Below, piece after piece: positions 26,651 to 34,688 of a stretch of 64,000 nt of DNA. The stretch spans positions 1-64,000 of the forward strand of contig SCTY01000026.1 of the NCBI GenBank assembly GCA_004297625.1, given 5' to 3'. Position 1 is the stretch's first letter; each line of letters starts with the position of its first letter. The notes beneath the pieces were generated by a model. That model was given only the letters and a program-made list of their open reading frames with translations, did not search any database and had not been told where the DNA came from. The DNA is from Betaproteobacteria bacterium. Its GTDB lineage: Bacteria; Pseudomonadota; Gammaproteobacteria; Burkholderiales; SG8-39. The position numbers and the translations under genes are program-made.

Positions 26651-27579
26651 AAGTAGGGCACGCCCTGCGCGTTGACGTAGAGGGCGTAGAGCGAAGTGCT
26701 CGCCGCCATGAACAGGCGGTTGCGGTGCAGGCCGCCGAAGCACAGGTTGGCGCAGCGCTCGGGGAGGTCGATGCGGCCGATGAGCTTGCCCTCCGGATTG
26801 AAGACATGCACGCCGTCGAGCCCTTCGGCGCCCATGCCCCAGCCGCACCACAGGTTGCCCTGCGTATCCAGGCGGAAGCCGTCCGGCGTGCCCTGCGGCC
26901 CCGCGTCGATCAGCACGCGGCGGTTGCGCAGCGTTTTGCGCTCGACCACGTCGTAGGCAAGGATCTTGCGCGGCACCGAGCGCGACTCGACGATGTAGAG
27001 GATCGATTCGTCGGGCGAAAAGGCGAGGCCGTTCGGCTGGTTGATGCTCTCGGCGACGACGGCGAGCTCTCCATCCCAGCGGTACACGTGCGTCGGCAAT
27101 TCGGGCTCGGCCTTGGCGCCTTCGTACCAGCCGAGGATGCCGAAGCTCGGGTCGGTGAACCAGATCGAGCCGTCCGACTTGCACACCACGTCGTTCGGCG
27201 AATTGAGCTTCTTCCTTTCGAAGGAATCGGCGAGCGTCACCACGCGGCCGTCGAGCTCGGTGCGCGACACGCGCCGGCCGCCGTGCTCGCAGGTGACGAG
27301 CCTTCCCTGCCGGTCGCGCGTGTTGCCGTTCGCGTAGCCCGAGGGCTTGCGGTAGGCGCTGACCGCGCCGGTTTCCTCGTCCCAGCGCAGCATGCAGTTC
27401 CCCGGGACGTCGCTCCATATGAGGCAGCGCGCGTCGCCGAACCAGACCGGACCTTCGGCCCAGCGCGTTCCCGTGAAAAGCCGCTCCACCTTCGCGAGCG
27501 GCAGCCGCAGCCGCGCGAACGAGCCGTCGATCTCCTTTACGGCCTCGTCCGGCAGCCGCTGGCTGGGTTGCCACTCCAT
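26647..27579 (-). CDS. SMP-30/gluconolactonase family lactonase
   Basis: 310 residues of the six-bladed beta-propeller family. Expected metal ligands are present: Glu in WAEGPVW, Asn in SPNDVV, Asn in QPNGLAF and Asp in PDGFRLD. It hydrolyses sugar lactones to sugar acids, which would feed the dehydratase-like enzyme on the opposite strand. GGAGGG precedes the ATG at 27577-27579. That ATG overlaps the TGA of an upstream broken reductase gene (TGATG), so the lactonase was once translationally coupled to it. Confidence 0.88.
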   Translation of the reverse strand: MEWQPSQRLPDEAVKEIDGSFARLRLPLAKVERLFTGTRWAEGPVWFGDARCLIWSDVPGNCMLRWDEETGAVSAYRKPSGYANGNTRDRQGRLVTCEHGGRRVSRTELDGRVVTLADSFERKKLNSPNDVVCKSDGSIWFTDPSFGILGWYEGAKAEPELPTHVYRWDGELAVVAESINQPNGLAFSPDESILYIVESRSVPRKILAYDVVERKTLRNRRVLIDAGPQGTPDGFRLDTQGNLWCGWGMGAEGLDGVHVFNPEGKLIGRIDLPERCANLCFGGLHRNRLFMAASTSLYALYVNAQGVPYF

Positions 27580-27715
27580 CACTTCGTCCCTCCCGAATAG
27601 ATTTTCACCACCGCCGAGCTGTCGAGCTCGCTGTAGCCGTGGCTCGCGGCCAGAAGGCCTTCATCAGGTTGCTGTCAGCATAGCCGCCGGCGAGGCACTC
27701 GGGAATACGGCGCCG
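27579..27715 (-). pseudogene. Remnant of a 3-hydroxyisobutyrate-dehydrogenase-family reductase
   Basis: On the minus strand, translation gives RIPECLAGGYADSNLMKAF. After a frameshift near 27660 it continues ASHGYSELDSSAVVKIYSGG to a TGA at 27579-27581. The last part is the typical C-terminus of beta-hydroxyacid dehydrogenases such as tartronate-semialdehyde reductase. Most of the gene is gone and the rest is out of frame, so it cannot be functional. It directly preceded the SMP-30 gene in the same transcript. Confidence 0.65.
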
Positions 27716-27722
27716 CGCATGC

Positions 27723-28001
27723 CCGCGCGACATCGCGCAGCTCGTCTCGATCGGCATCGACCGTCCCGACATCCGCTTCGAGATCGTCTACGGCGTCTCG
27801 GGCAACCGGCGCAGCTGGTACGACAACTCGAATGCCGCGCGCCTCGGCTACAAGCCGCAGGACGACTCCGAGATCTATGCGCCGGAAATACTCTCCAGGG
27901 AAAAGCCCGGTGATCCGCGCGCCGAAACCTACCAGGGCGGCCCCTTCGTGCACGTCGAAGAGGTGCCCAACCCCGCGGCCGTCCGGCCGCGAAAGAAGTA
28001 A
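27723..28001 (+). pseudogene. 3' remnant of an NAD-dependent epimerase/uronate-dehydrogenase-like gene
   Basis: The plus strand reads PRDIAQLVSIGIDRPDIRF, then EIVYGVSGNRRSWYDNSNAA and LGYKPQDDSEIY, to a TAA at 27999-28001. This is the C-terminal third of the SDR family that includes uronate dehydrogenase, about 90 residues out of about 270. There is no start and no Rossmann motif; the fragment begins abruptly where the reductase remnant of the other strand ends. The two relics together fill the 430 bases between the lactonase and the EF-G paralogue. Confidence 0.7.
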
Positions 28002-28011
28002 GCGGCTCCTT

Positions 28012-30057
28012 CTACTCCTGCTCCTGCACCGGCTTGTGCGCCGCCACGAGCTTCTGCTGCAGCTGCGGCGGCGCGGGCTCGTAGTGGCTGAACTCGAAGC
28101 TGTACGAGCCGTGACCGGCAGTGAGCGATTTCAGCCGCGCCGGGAAATGCTCGAGCTCCGAGAGCGGCGCCTGCGCGGTGATCTGCACGACGCCCGGCCG
28201 CGGCGTGTCCGAGCCCTTGATCTGGCCGCGATGCCCTGAGAGCTCGCCCGCGATGTCGCCCATCTTCGCCTCGGGCGCCATGATGTCGACGTTGACGATC
28301 GGCTCGAGAACGATCGGGCGCGCCTTGCCGAGCGCGTCGAGGAAAGCTTTGCGCCCGGCCGACATGAACGCCACGTCCTTCGAATCGACCGGGTGGCTCT
28401 TGCCGTCGTACACGATCACGCGCACGTCCTGGATCGGGTAGCCGGCCACGAATCCGCTCTCCAGCACGCTGCGCACGCCTTTCTCCACCGACGGAATGAA
28501 CTGGTTGGGAATCGCGCCGCCCTTCACGCTGTCGACGAACTCGAAGCCCTTGCCGCGCGGCAGCGGCTCGACCTTGAGGTACACCTCGCCGAACTGGCCT
28601 GCGCCGCCGGTCTGCTTCTTGTGCCGGCTGTGGCCCTCGGCCTTGACGGCGATCGTCTCGCGGAACGGAATCGACGGCGGGCGCGTATCGAAGTCGAGCT
28701 TGTACTGGCTCGACATCTTCTCGAGCACGGTTCGCAAGTGCATCTCGCCCAGCCCGCGCATCACCGTTTCGTTCGCCTGCGCGTTGTGCTCGATGCGGAA
28801 GCACGGGTCCTCGGCCGCAATCTTGTGCAACACGTCCGAGACCTTCTGCTCGTCGCCGCGCTTCTTCGGCTGCACCGCGAGCCCGAACACCGAGGTGGGC
28901 AGCTCGAGCGCTCGCGCGTGCACATGCGCCTCGTCGGGCGAGTCGTGCAGCACCTGGTCGAACTGGATCTCGTCGATCTTCGCGATCGCGCAGATGTCGC
29001 CCGGGACCGCCTCGGTGACGTCGGTCTGCGTCTTTCCGCGCAGCATGTACAGATGGCCCGCCTTGAAGGGCTTTCGGCTCTCGCCGACGAACAGCTGCCC
29101 GCCGGGCGTGAGCCGGCCCTGGTGCACGCGGAACACCGCGAGGCGCCCGATGTAGGGATCGATTTCAACCTTGAACACATGCGCCAGCGCATGCTTGCCG
29201 GGATCGGGCGCGGCGCGCAGCTCTTCCGAGGTACCGTCCGTGTGCGTCTTTACGTAGACGGGCGGGTTGCCCTCGGTGGGATTGGGCAGGAGCTTCACGA
29301 TCACGTCGATCAGCTCCGAGATCCCGACGCCGGTCTTCGCCGAGGTGAACAGCACCGGGATGAGATGGCCCTCGCGCAGCGCGCGCTCGAGCGGCCCGTG
29401 CAGCTCTTCGGGCGTGACCTCGCCTTTCTCGAGATACGTTTCCATCAGCTTCTCGTCGACTTCGACGACCTGGTCGACGAGCCGCCGGTGCGCCTCCTCG
29501 ACCGACGAGAAGTCCGCCGCGCCGGCCGGCGCGAAAAAGCAGTCGGATACCTTGCTGCGCCTGGCCGCGGGCAGGTTGATCGGCAGGCACTCCTTGCCGA
29601 ACGCCTGCTGGATGCGTTCCAGCAGGCCCTCGAGATCGACGTTGTCGGCGTCGATCTTGTTGATGACGATCAGCCGATCGAGGGCGCGCTTGGCCGCCCA
29701 CTGCATGAAGCGCCCGGTCATCATCTCGACGCCGTTCTGCGCGTTGATGACGATCGCCGCGGTCTCGACGGCGGCGAGCGCAGGCAGGGCGTGGCCGAGG
29801 AAGTCGGGATAGCCCGGCGTGTCCAGCAGGTGAATCCGGGTGTCTCTGGTATCGAAGCTGGCGACCGCCAGCTTGAGGGAGTGCTGCAACTGCTTTTCGA
29901 GCGGGGTGTAATCGCACACGGTGGTGCCGCGCTCGACGCTGCCCGCTGCCGGGATCGCTCCCGCGGTTGCGAGCAGCGCCTCGGCCAGGGTGGTCTTCCC
30001 CGCTCCCGACTGGCCGACAAGCGCGAGGGTCCTTATCCGTTCAATGGAATTCGGCAC
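28012..30057 (-). CDS. Elongation factor G paralogue (EF-G2-like)
   Basis: 681 residues with all EF-G domains: G1 loop GQSGAGKTT, G3 DTPGYPDF, G4 NKID, then domains II-V. The G1 loop differs from canonical EF-G (AHIDAGKTT), switch I is diverged, and no ribosomal-protein or tuf genes are near, so this is the secondary EF-G branch rather than the housekeeping fusA. Paralogues of this type lack or have weak translocation activity, or serve in recycling or stress; the role here is unknown. It is transcribed alone on the minus strand, 26 bases below the DUF2721 gene. Confidence 0.85.
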   Translation of the reverse strand: MPNSIERIRTLALVGQSGAGKTTLAEALLATAGAIPAAGSVERGTTVCDYTPLEKQLQHSLKLAVASFDTRDTRIHLLDTPGYPDFLGHALPALAAVETAAIVINAQNGVEMMTGRFMQWAAKRALDRLIVINKIDADNVDLEGLLERIQQAFGKECLPINLPAARRSKVSDCFFAPAGAADFSSVEEAHRRLVDQVVEVDEKLMETYLEKGEVTPEELHGPLERALREGHLIPVLFTSAKTGVGISELIDVIVKLLPNPTEGNPPVYVKTHTDGTSEELRAAPDPGKHALAHVFKVEIDPYIGRLAVFRVHQGRLTPGGQLFVGESRKPFKAGHLYMLRGKTQTDVTEAVPGDICAIAKIDEIQFDQVLHDSPDEAHVHARALELPTSVFGLAVQPKKRGDEQKVSDVLHKIAAEDPCFRIEHNAQANETVMRGLGEMHLRTVLEKMSSQYKLDFDTRPPSIPFRETIAVKAEGHSRHKKQTGGAGQFGEVYLKVEPLPRGKGFEFVDSVKGGAIPNQFIPSVEKGVRSVLESGFVAGYPIQDVRVIVYDGKSHPVDSKDVAFMSAGRKAFLDALGKARPIVLEPIVNVDIMAPEAKMGDIAGELSGHRGQIKGSDTPRPGVVQITAQAPLSELEHFPARLKSLTAGHGSYSFEFSHYEPAPPQLQQKLVAAHKPVQEQE

Positions 30058-30083
30058 AGGCCTGCCTCCTTGCGAAATTTATC

Positions 30084-30524
30084 TTACCGCGGCACATGGC
30101 GGGGGGTCGAGACGGCCAGGAAGATCTCCCGCACGAATAGCAGCAGGCAGGCGGTAAGGGCCAGCATGGCAAATACGAACATCGCGCCGATCGTGTACGA
30201 GAGATCGCTGCGCACGAACGCGCCGAGAAAGGCGCCGGCGATCAGCATGCATACGAAAAGCGCCGAGATTACGGCGGAGAGGATCGCCAGGTAGACGTAG
30301 CGGATTCGCCGTGCGATGGTTTGCAGTTCATCGCGCGCGGACTGGACCTCTTGCGCCGGCATCGAGGGCAGCTTCTGCTCGAGGACGCGCCGCCGGTCTA
30401 CCGCCCGCCCGAGCCGGATGTTCAGCGCGGCGATCACCGTGCCCACCGCGGTCAGAAGGAACACCGGCGCAACGGCGAGCTGGATGACTCCCGCGATCTC
30501 GGGAACGTGCGCGTCGAACGCCAC
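30084..30524 (-). CDS. DUF2721 membrane protein
   Basis: 146 residues with three hydrophobic helices (about 15-36, 77-105 and 112-138). Between the first and second is a charged cytoplasmic segment (RLGRAVDRRRVLEQKLPSM), the DUF2721 layout. No function is known for the family. It lies 9 bases downstream of the polyglutamine protein gene on the same strand. Confidence 0.75.
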   Translation of the reverse strand: MAFDAHVPEIAGVIQLAVAPVFLLTAVGTVIAALNIRLGRAVDRRRVLEQKLPSMPAQEVQSARDELQTIARRIRYVYLAILSAVISALFVCMLIAGAFLGAFVRSDLSYTIGAMFVFAMLALTACLLLFVREIFLAVSTPRHVPR

Positions 30525-30533
30525 CCGGCCAGT

Positions 30534-30953
30534 TTACCGGCAGGCCGGTGTCTGCGGGCAAGGCTGCTGCCGTTGTTGTTGCTGTTGCTGTTGCTGTTGC
30601 TGAGTCTGCGCTTGCTGCGCATTCAAAGCCTGCGCAGTGCCTTTGTCCCGGCTGCCGAGCGCCACGGCGGCGCCCGCCGCGAGCACGCCGGCGACGATCC
30701 ACTTCGCCTCGATGGCTGCGGCGCCCGGCAGCAAATTCAATAGCTTGGTATCGATCCGGAGGGTTTCGTACTCGCGCTTGCCTTGCAGTCGCAGGCCGAA
30801 GACCGGCACCCGGTCCTTGCGGGCCAGGCCGCCGTCCAAAGGAATGCTGACGTAGAACACCGTCGAAGAGTCGGCGTCCGCCGGATCGAAAGCCAGTGCG
30901 GGCGTGCTGAGTGCGAGCGCGGCCAACCACGCCGCGATTTGCATGCGTGCCAT
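30534..30953 (-). CDS. Exported protein with C-terminal polyglutamine tract, unknown function
   Basis: 139 residues. A signal peptide (MQIAAWLAALALSTPALA, after an optional short extension from the first ATG) is followed by a domain of about 70 residues (FYVSIPLDGGLARKDRVPVFGLRL). Then come a hydrophobic segment (KWIVAGVLAAGAAVALG) that could be a membrane anchor and a Gln-rich tail with ten consecutive Gln. I do not recognise the family. The tail is encoded by a hexamer microsatellite, so its length may vary between strains. Two Cys lie near the end (PCPQTPAC). Confidence 0.65.
   Translation of the reverse strand: MARMQIAAWLAALALSTPALAFDPADADSSTVFYVSIPLDGGLARKDRVPVFGLRLQGKREYETLRIDTKLLNLLPGAAAIEAKWIVAGVLAAGAAVALGSRDKGTAQALNAQQAQTQQQQQQQQQQRQQPCPQTPACR
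30573..30602. repeat. CAG/CAA microsatellite encoding ten glutamines
   Basis: On the plus strand this is an array of TTGCTG hexamers running into TTG triplets; on the minus strand it reads alternating CAG and CAA codons in frame. All changes by whole codons would keep the reading frame, so replication slippage would only lengthen or shorten the tract. Confidence 0.85.
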
Positions 30954-31060
30954 GCGGACCCCCTACAGATTCGCAGGCTTGCAGGCTAAAGCAGGCGCGG
31001 TTGCGCGATCCACCGATCGGACCAATTGCGGGATGGTCCGCGTGGCGCAGAGCGCGCAGC

Positions 31061-32125
31061 CTACCTCTTCTTCGCGTCTTCCTTTTTCTCGAGCAGCTCG
31101 GCGCGCTTCTTGAGCGTGTCCTCGAGCTTCCCCTTCGGGATGAGGAGCAGGTATTCCGAGAGCAGCTTCTCGCGCGGCAGCCGCTCTTCCAGCTTCTTCA
31201 GCCGCTCGGCGTCCTTGTCGTTCTTGGCCGGCGTGCCGGACGATGAGAACGTCACGTAGTAGTTGTCCTGAACAAGCTTCCCCACCTTGATGGAATACGC
31301 CAAGCCGTCCAGCGTGGTGGCTTCGATCGCCACGGGATTATCGAGCCCCGTGTCCTTGGCATCCTTCGGCGCGACGTCGGCGAGCTCGAGCATGCTGAGC
31401 GAATACGACGCGGCGTTCGCGCGCGAGGCGTCGAGCTTCTCGCCGGGCTTCGCGGCCGCGAGGCGCCAATCCGAATTGTCGGCGTCGCGCTCGATGCGCC
31501 AGCCGCCGCCCTCGGGGTAGCGCAGCTCCAGGGTCTTTACCTTCTCCACCTGAAAGCTCCCGCGGTCGATCCACTCGGAGCTCTTCGCCGTCGCCTGCGT
31601 GAGCGGATCCGACACCAGGTAGACGGTTTTCAGATCGGCAGGCAGCGCGACGAAGCGGCCATCGGCGCGCGCTTTTTCGGGGTTGTCCACCTCGCGCTTG
31701 AAGTACTTCTTGCCGACGATCAGTCTTCCGAGCGCCTTGCCGTCGGCGGCGGCGAACTCGACCTGCGTTCCGCTCTGGTCGAGATTCAGGCGGGCGCGGT
31801 CCTGGTCGCCGATCGGCTCGCTCTGGCCGACCTTGAGCGCGAGCACCTGGAGGACGAACTCGCGCACCTTCGCTACGTCGGCCGGGAAGCCGTCGCGCTC
31901 GGCGAGCACCCAGCGCTCGTCCTTGCGCTGCACGGTAAGCGTCGCTTGCGGCTCGACCATCCGGATCGCGGCAATGTCGGCGGCCTTCAGGTCCTTGAAG
32001 AGATTCCGGCCGAGCGTGGACACGTTCTCCGGCCGGCGCGCCGTCTCTTTCTGGTAGTAGAGCAGCGCGCCGCCGCCGAGTATCGCGAGCAGCACGACGA
32101 AGATGAGGGCAAGGCGCGCGTTCAT
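31061..32125 (-). CDS. DUF4340 protein of a Gld-like ABC system
   Basis: 354 residues: an N-terminal membrane anchor (about 5-24) and a large extracytoplasmic region with repeated DUF4340 segments (EPQATLTVQRKDERWVLAE, and again later KVKTLELRYPEGGGWRIER). DUF4340 proteins accompany GldG-type proteins and ABC-2 exporters; their biochemical role is unknown. The ATG overlaps the stop of the GldG-like gene by four bases. The 107 bases after its stop hold only a 7-bp hairpin at 31018-31040 without a T-run. Confidence 0.8.
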   Translation of the reverse strand: MNARLALIFVVLLAILGGGALLYYQKETARRPENVSTLGRNLFKDLKAADIAAIRMVEPQATLTVQRKDERWVLAERDGFPADVAKVREFVLQVLALKVGQSEPIGDQDRARLNLDQSGTQVEFAAADGKALGRLIVGKKYFKREVDNPEKARADGRFVALPADLKTVYLVSDPLTQATAKSSEWIDRGSFQVEKVKTLELRYPEGGGWRIERDADNSDWRLAAAKPGEKLDASRANAASYSLSMLELADVAPKDAKDTGLDNPVAIEATTLDGLAYSIKVGKLVQDNYYVTFSSSGTPAKNDKDAERLKKLEERLPREKLLSEYLLLIPKGKLEDTLKKRAELLEKKEDAKKR

Positions 32126-33951
32126 GCCATCCTTCTCCGTCTCACCAGCGCCACGAGCAATCCGGCGAACGCGACGAGCAGCGGCATGAGCGCGATGTTC
32201 GCCACCTTGGTCCAGAACACCAGGCTCTCGGCGTCCTGGCGCAGGTTCTTGCGCACTTCCTTGAGCGCCAGGCGGCTTTCGGCGACGGTCTTGCGGAAGC
32301 GCTCGATCTCGGCTTGCTGCTCGGGCGAGAGAATTTGCCCCGACTTGCCGGCGCCTTGCGACTTCTGCAGCTCCTGCAGCTTCGCCTGCGTCTTCTGCAC
32401 TTCCTCCTCGAGCGCCTGGATCTTGCCGAAGTACTGCTTCTGCGCCTCGGCTTCGAGCTCACGCACCACGGTGAGCGGCCGGAAGGCGGCCGCCCGGCTG
32501 CGCAGCGACAAAAGCTCATCGCCGCCGGCGAACTGCTCGACCATGCCCATGGCGAAGGCGAGGTTGCCGTTCGAGGGCACGATCACCTTGCGGCCGAAGA
32601 TCTCCTGCACATCGACCGCCGCGCCGTCGGCGAGCAGGTCGACGTCGGCGACCAGGATCACCGAGTTGTCCGCCGTCGATTCGCGCAGCTGCGGCGTGTT
32701 CGGCACGGGCTTGTCGCCGTCCTTCACGCCGTCCGGGAAGGCGGTCTTGAAGCGGCCGTTCAAGCGCAGCGCGAGCGGCATGGCGGCGCCGGAGGGCTTG
32801 AAGCTCTTGGTCGCCTCGTCGCCCGACTTGGTCGCGTTGGCGTTGTCCACCAGCATCGAGTTGGGAGAGCTCTTCACCAACTCGACGACTTTAAGGTCCT
32901 TGTTTTTCACTTCAATGGCACCGCCAAAAGCGTAGAGCAGGGTCTCGATCTGGCTGGTGACCACATCGTCACGGTTGAACGCCGTGCGGTTGAGCGAGAG
33001 CACGGTAGGCGTATAGCGCTGGCCGCCGCCCGAGCCGAACACCACGTCCGAGACCACCTTCTCGGGGTTCATGCCCACGCCCCAGGCCTTGAAGAGCGTC
33101 GGCAGCGTCGAGCTCGAGGGTTGCGGCGGAATTCCCGGCATGGTGGGCTGCTGGTCGAAGTAGGCGTACGGGTCGACGAAGGCGATGAGCTTGCCGCCGC
33201 GCAACACGAACTGGTCGAGCGCGTACTCGGTGAGCGGCGGGATGTCGCGCGGATGGATGACGAGGAGCACGTTCAGGTCCTTGTCGATCTCCTTCGCGCT
33301 CATCGGAACTTCCTTGACCTCGAACTCGCGCTTGAGCTCGTTCGCGAGCACCCAGGGGTCGGAGCTTTGGCGCGTATAGGGATTGAATCTCTCGCCGAGC
33401 ACCGGAAGCCCGGCCATCAGGCCGATCTTCGGCCGCTCCGGATTGCCGACCCGGGCGATGGCGCGCACCAGGTCGTACTCGAGCAGCTGCTCGCGCTGCG
33501 GGGAGATCGCGGAGATGGCCTGCTTGCGATCGAGCTGGCTTACCGCCAGGCCGAGATAGAACTGCTCGCCCGTGTAGAGCTGCTGCGGCTCGATGCCGTC
33601 GAGCTGCGCGGCATCTTCTTCCTCGGAATCGGGCTTCGGGTTGTAGCGCTCGACGATGAGATTGGAGCCCGCCGCCTGCTTGAACTCGCGCACCAGGTCC
33701 TCGACGCGCTGCGCGAAGCTGCGCAGCTGCACCGGCACCGCCTCGCCCTGCGAGATGTAGAGCTTCACCGTGACCGGGGACGAGAGCCCGCGCAGGATCT
33801 TGCGGGTGCCGTCGGACAGCGTGTAGAGGTGGCCTTCGGTCAGGTCGGCGCGCGCCGGAACGCGCGAGAGGAGAAAGTTCACCGCCACCAGCAGCAGGAG
33901 CAGCGCCACGAGGCCCACGGCGGAATAGAGGAGGTGCTCGTACTTTTTCAT
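32122..33951 (-). CDS. GldG-like ABC-associated protein
   Basis: 609 residues. A membrane helix near the N-terminus (about 9-29) precedes a long extracytoplasmic region containing the GldG/IFT52-like domain (DLTEGHLYTLSDGTRKILRGL, QFVLRGGKLIAFVDPYA). Then come a predicted coiled coil (about 490-570, EEEVQKTQAKLQELQKSQ) and a final membrane helix ending RRRRMA. In gliding Bacteroidetes GldG is needed with GldA and GldF; in proteobacteria similar operons occur without gliding and their export substrate is unknown. It lies 2 bases after the permease gene. Confidence 0.82.
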   Translation of the reverse strand: MKKYEHLLYSAVGLVALLLLLVAVNFLLSRVPARADLTEGHLYTLSDGTRKILRGLSSPVTVKLYISQGEAVPVQLRSFAQRVEDLVREFKQAAGSNLIVERYNPKPDSEEEDAAQLDGIEPQQLYTGEQFYLGLAVSQLDRKQAISAISPQREQLLEYDLVRAIARVGNPERPKIGLMAGLPVLGERFNPYTRQSSDPWVLANELKREFEVKEVPMSAKEIDKDLNVLLVIHPRDIPPLTEYALDQFVLRGGKLIAFVDPYAYFDQQPTMPGIPPQPSSSTLPTLFKAWGVGMNPEKVVSDVVFGSGGGQRYTPTVLSLNRTAFNRDDVVTSQIETLLYAFGGAIEVKNKDLKVVELVKSSPNSMLVDNANATKSGDEATKSFKPSGAAMPLALRLNGRFKTAFPDGVKDGDKPVPNTPQLRESTADNSVILVADVDLLADGAAVDVQEIFGRKVIVPSNGNLAFAMGMVEQFAGGDELLSLRSRAAAFRPLTVVRELEAEAQKQYFGKIQALEEEVQKTQAKLQELQKSQGAGKSGQILSPEQQAEIERFRKTVAESRLALKEVRKNLRQDAESLVFWTKVANIALMPLLVAFAGLLVALVRRRRMA

Positions 33952-33953
33952 GG

Positions 33954-34688
33954 CTATCCCGCGCGATGGCTGCGAATCACGACGCCGGTCGCGAACAGCG
34001 CAAACCCGATGATCGAGAGGAAGAACACCAGATCGCGCAAGTCGATCACCCCGCGCTGGAAGCCGTCGTAGTGCGTCACCACGGAGAACGCCGCGACGGT
34101 GTCCACCACCGCGGGGCTCGCCCAGCGCGTCAGCAGGTCGGTCACCGGGTTGAACCCGGCGAGGATGAGGAACAGGCACAGGACCACGGAAACGATGAAG
34201 GCGACCACCTGGTTGCGCGTCATCGCCGAAGTCATGCAGGTGATGGCGAGATAGGCGCCCGCCAGAAAGAAGCTCCCGAGGTAGCCCGCCACGATCACGC
34301 CGTTATCCGGATCGCCGAGCACGTTCACCGTGAGGACCGCCGGGAAGGTGAGCGCGAGCGCCACCGCGAGGAAGATCCACGAGGCGAGGAACTTGGCGAT
34401 GATCGCCTGCCAGGTGGCGACCGGCATGGTGAGCAGAAGCTCGAGCGTTCCGGAGCGCCGCTCCTCGGCCCAGAGCCGCATGCCGACCGCCGGCACGAGC
34501 ACCAGGTAGAGCCAGGGGTGCCAGCCGAAGAACGAGGCGAGGCTCGCTTCGCCGCGCTCGAAAAAATTGCCGGCGGTGAAGGTGAAGAACCCGGTCATCA
34601 GCAGGAAGATCACCAGGAACACGTACGCGATCGGCGAGCTGAAGTAGCTCGCCAGCTCGCGCTTCACGAGGGTGCGGATCACTCTCAT
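33954..34688 (-). CDS. ABC-2 type permease, GldF-like
   Basis: 244 residues with about six membrane helices. It starts MRVIRTLVKRELASYFSSPIAYVFL and contains EERRSGTLELLLTMPV, both hallmarks of the ABC-2/GldF (NosY-like) family. It forms the membrane part of an exporter with the ATPase upstream. The ATG overlaps the ATPase stop by four bases. The start was chosen by that overlap and by the family N-terminus. Confidence 0.88.
   Translation of the reverse strand: MRVIRTLVKRELASYFSSPIAYVFLVIFLLMTGFFTFTAGNFFERGEASLASFFGWHPWLYLVLVPAVGMRLWAEERRSGTLELLLTMPVATWQAIIAKFLASWIFLAVALALTFPAVLTVNVLGDPDNGVIVAGYLGSFFLAGAYLAITCMTSAMTRNQVVAFIVSVVLCLFLILAGFNPVTDLLTRWASPAVVDTVAAFSVVTHYDGFQRGVIDLRDLVFFLSIIGFALFATGVVIRSHRAG

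Noticed and set aside
30573..30602. Hexamer array as part of a CRISPR or regulatory repeat
   Set aside because: It has no spacers and lies wholly in frame inside a coding sequence as Gln codons.
31018..31040. 7-bp hairpin after the DUF4340 gene as a terminator
   Set aside because: No T-run follows on the minus strand, and the stem is short for a GC-rich genome.
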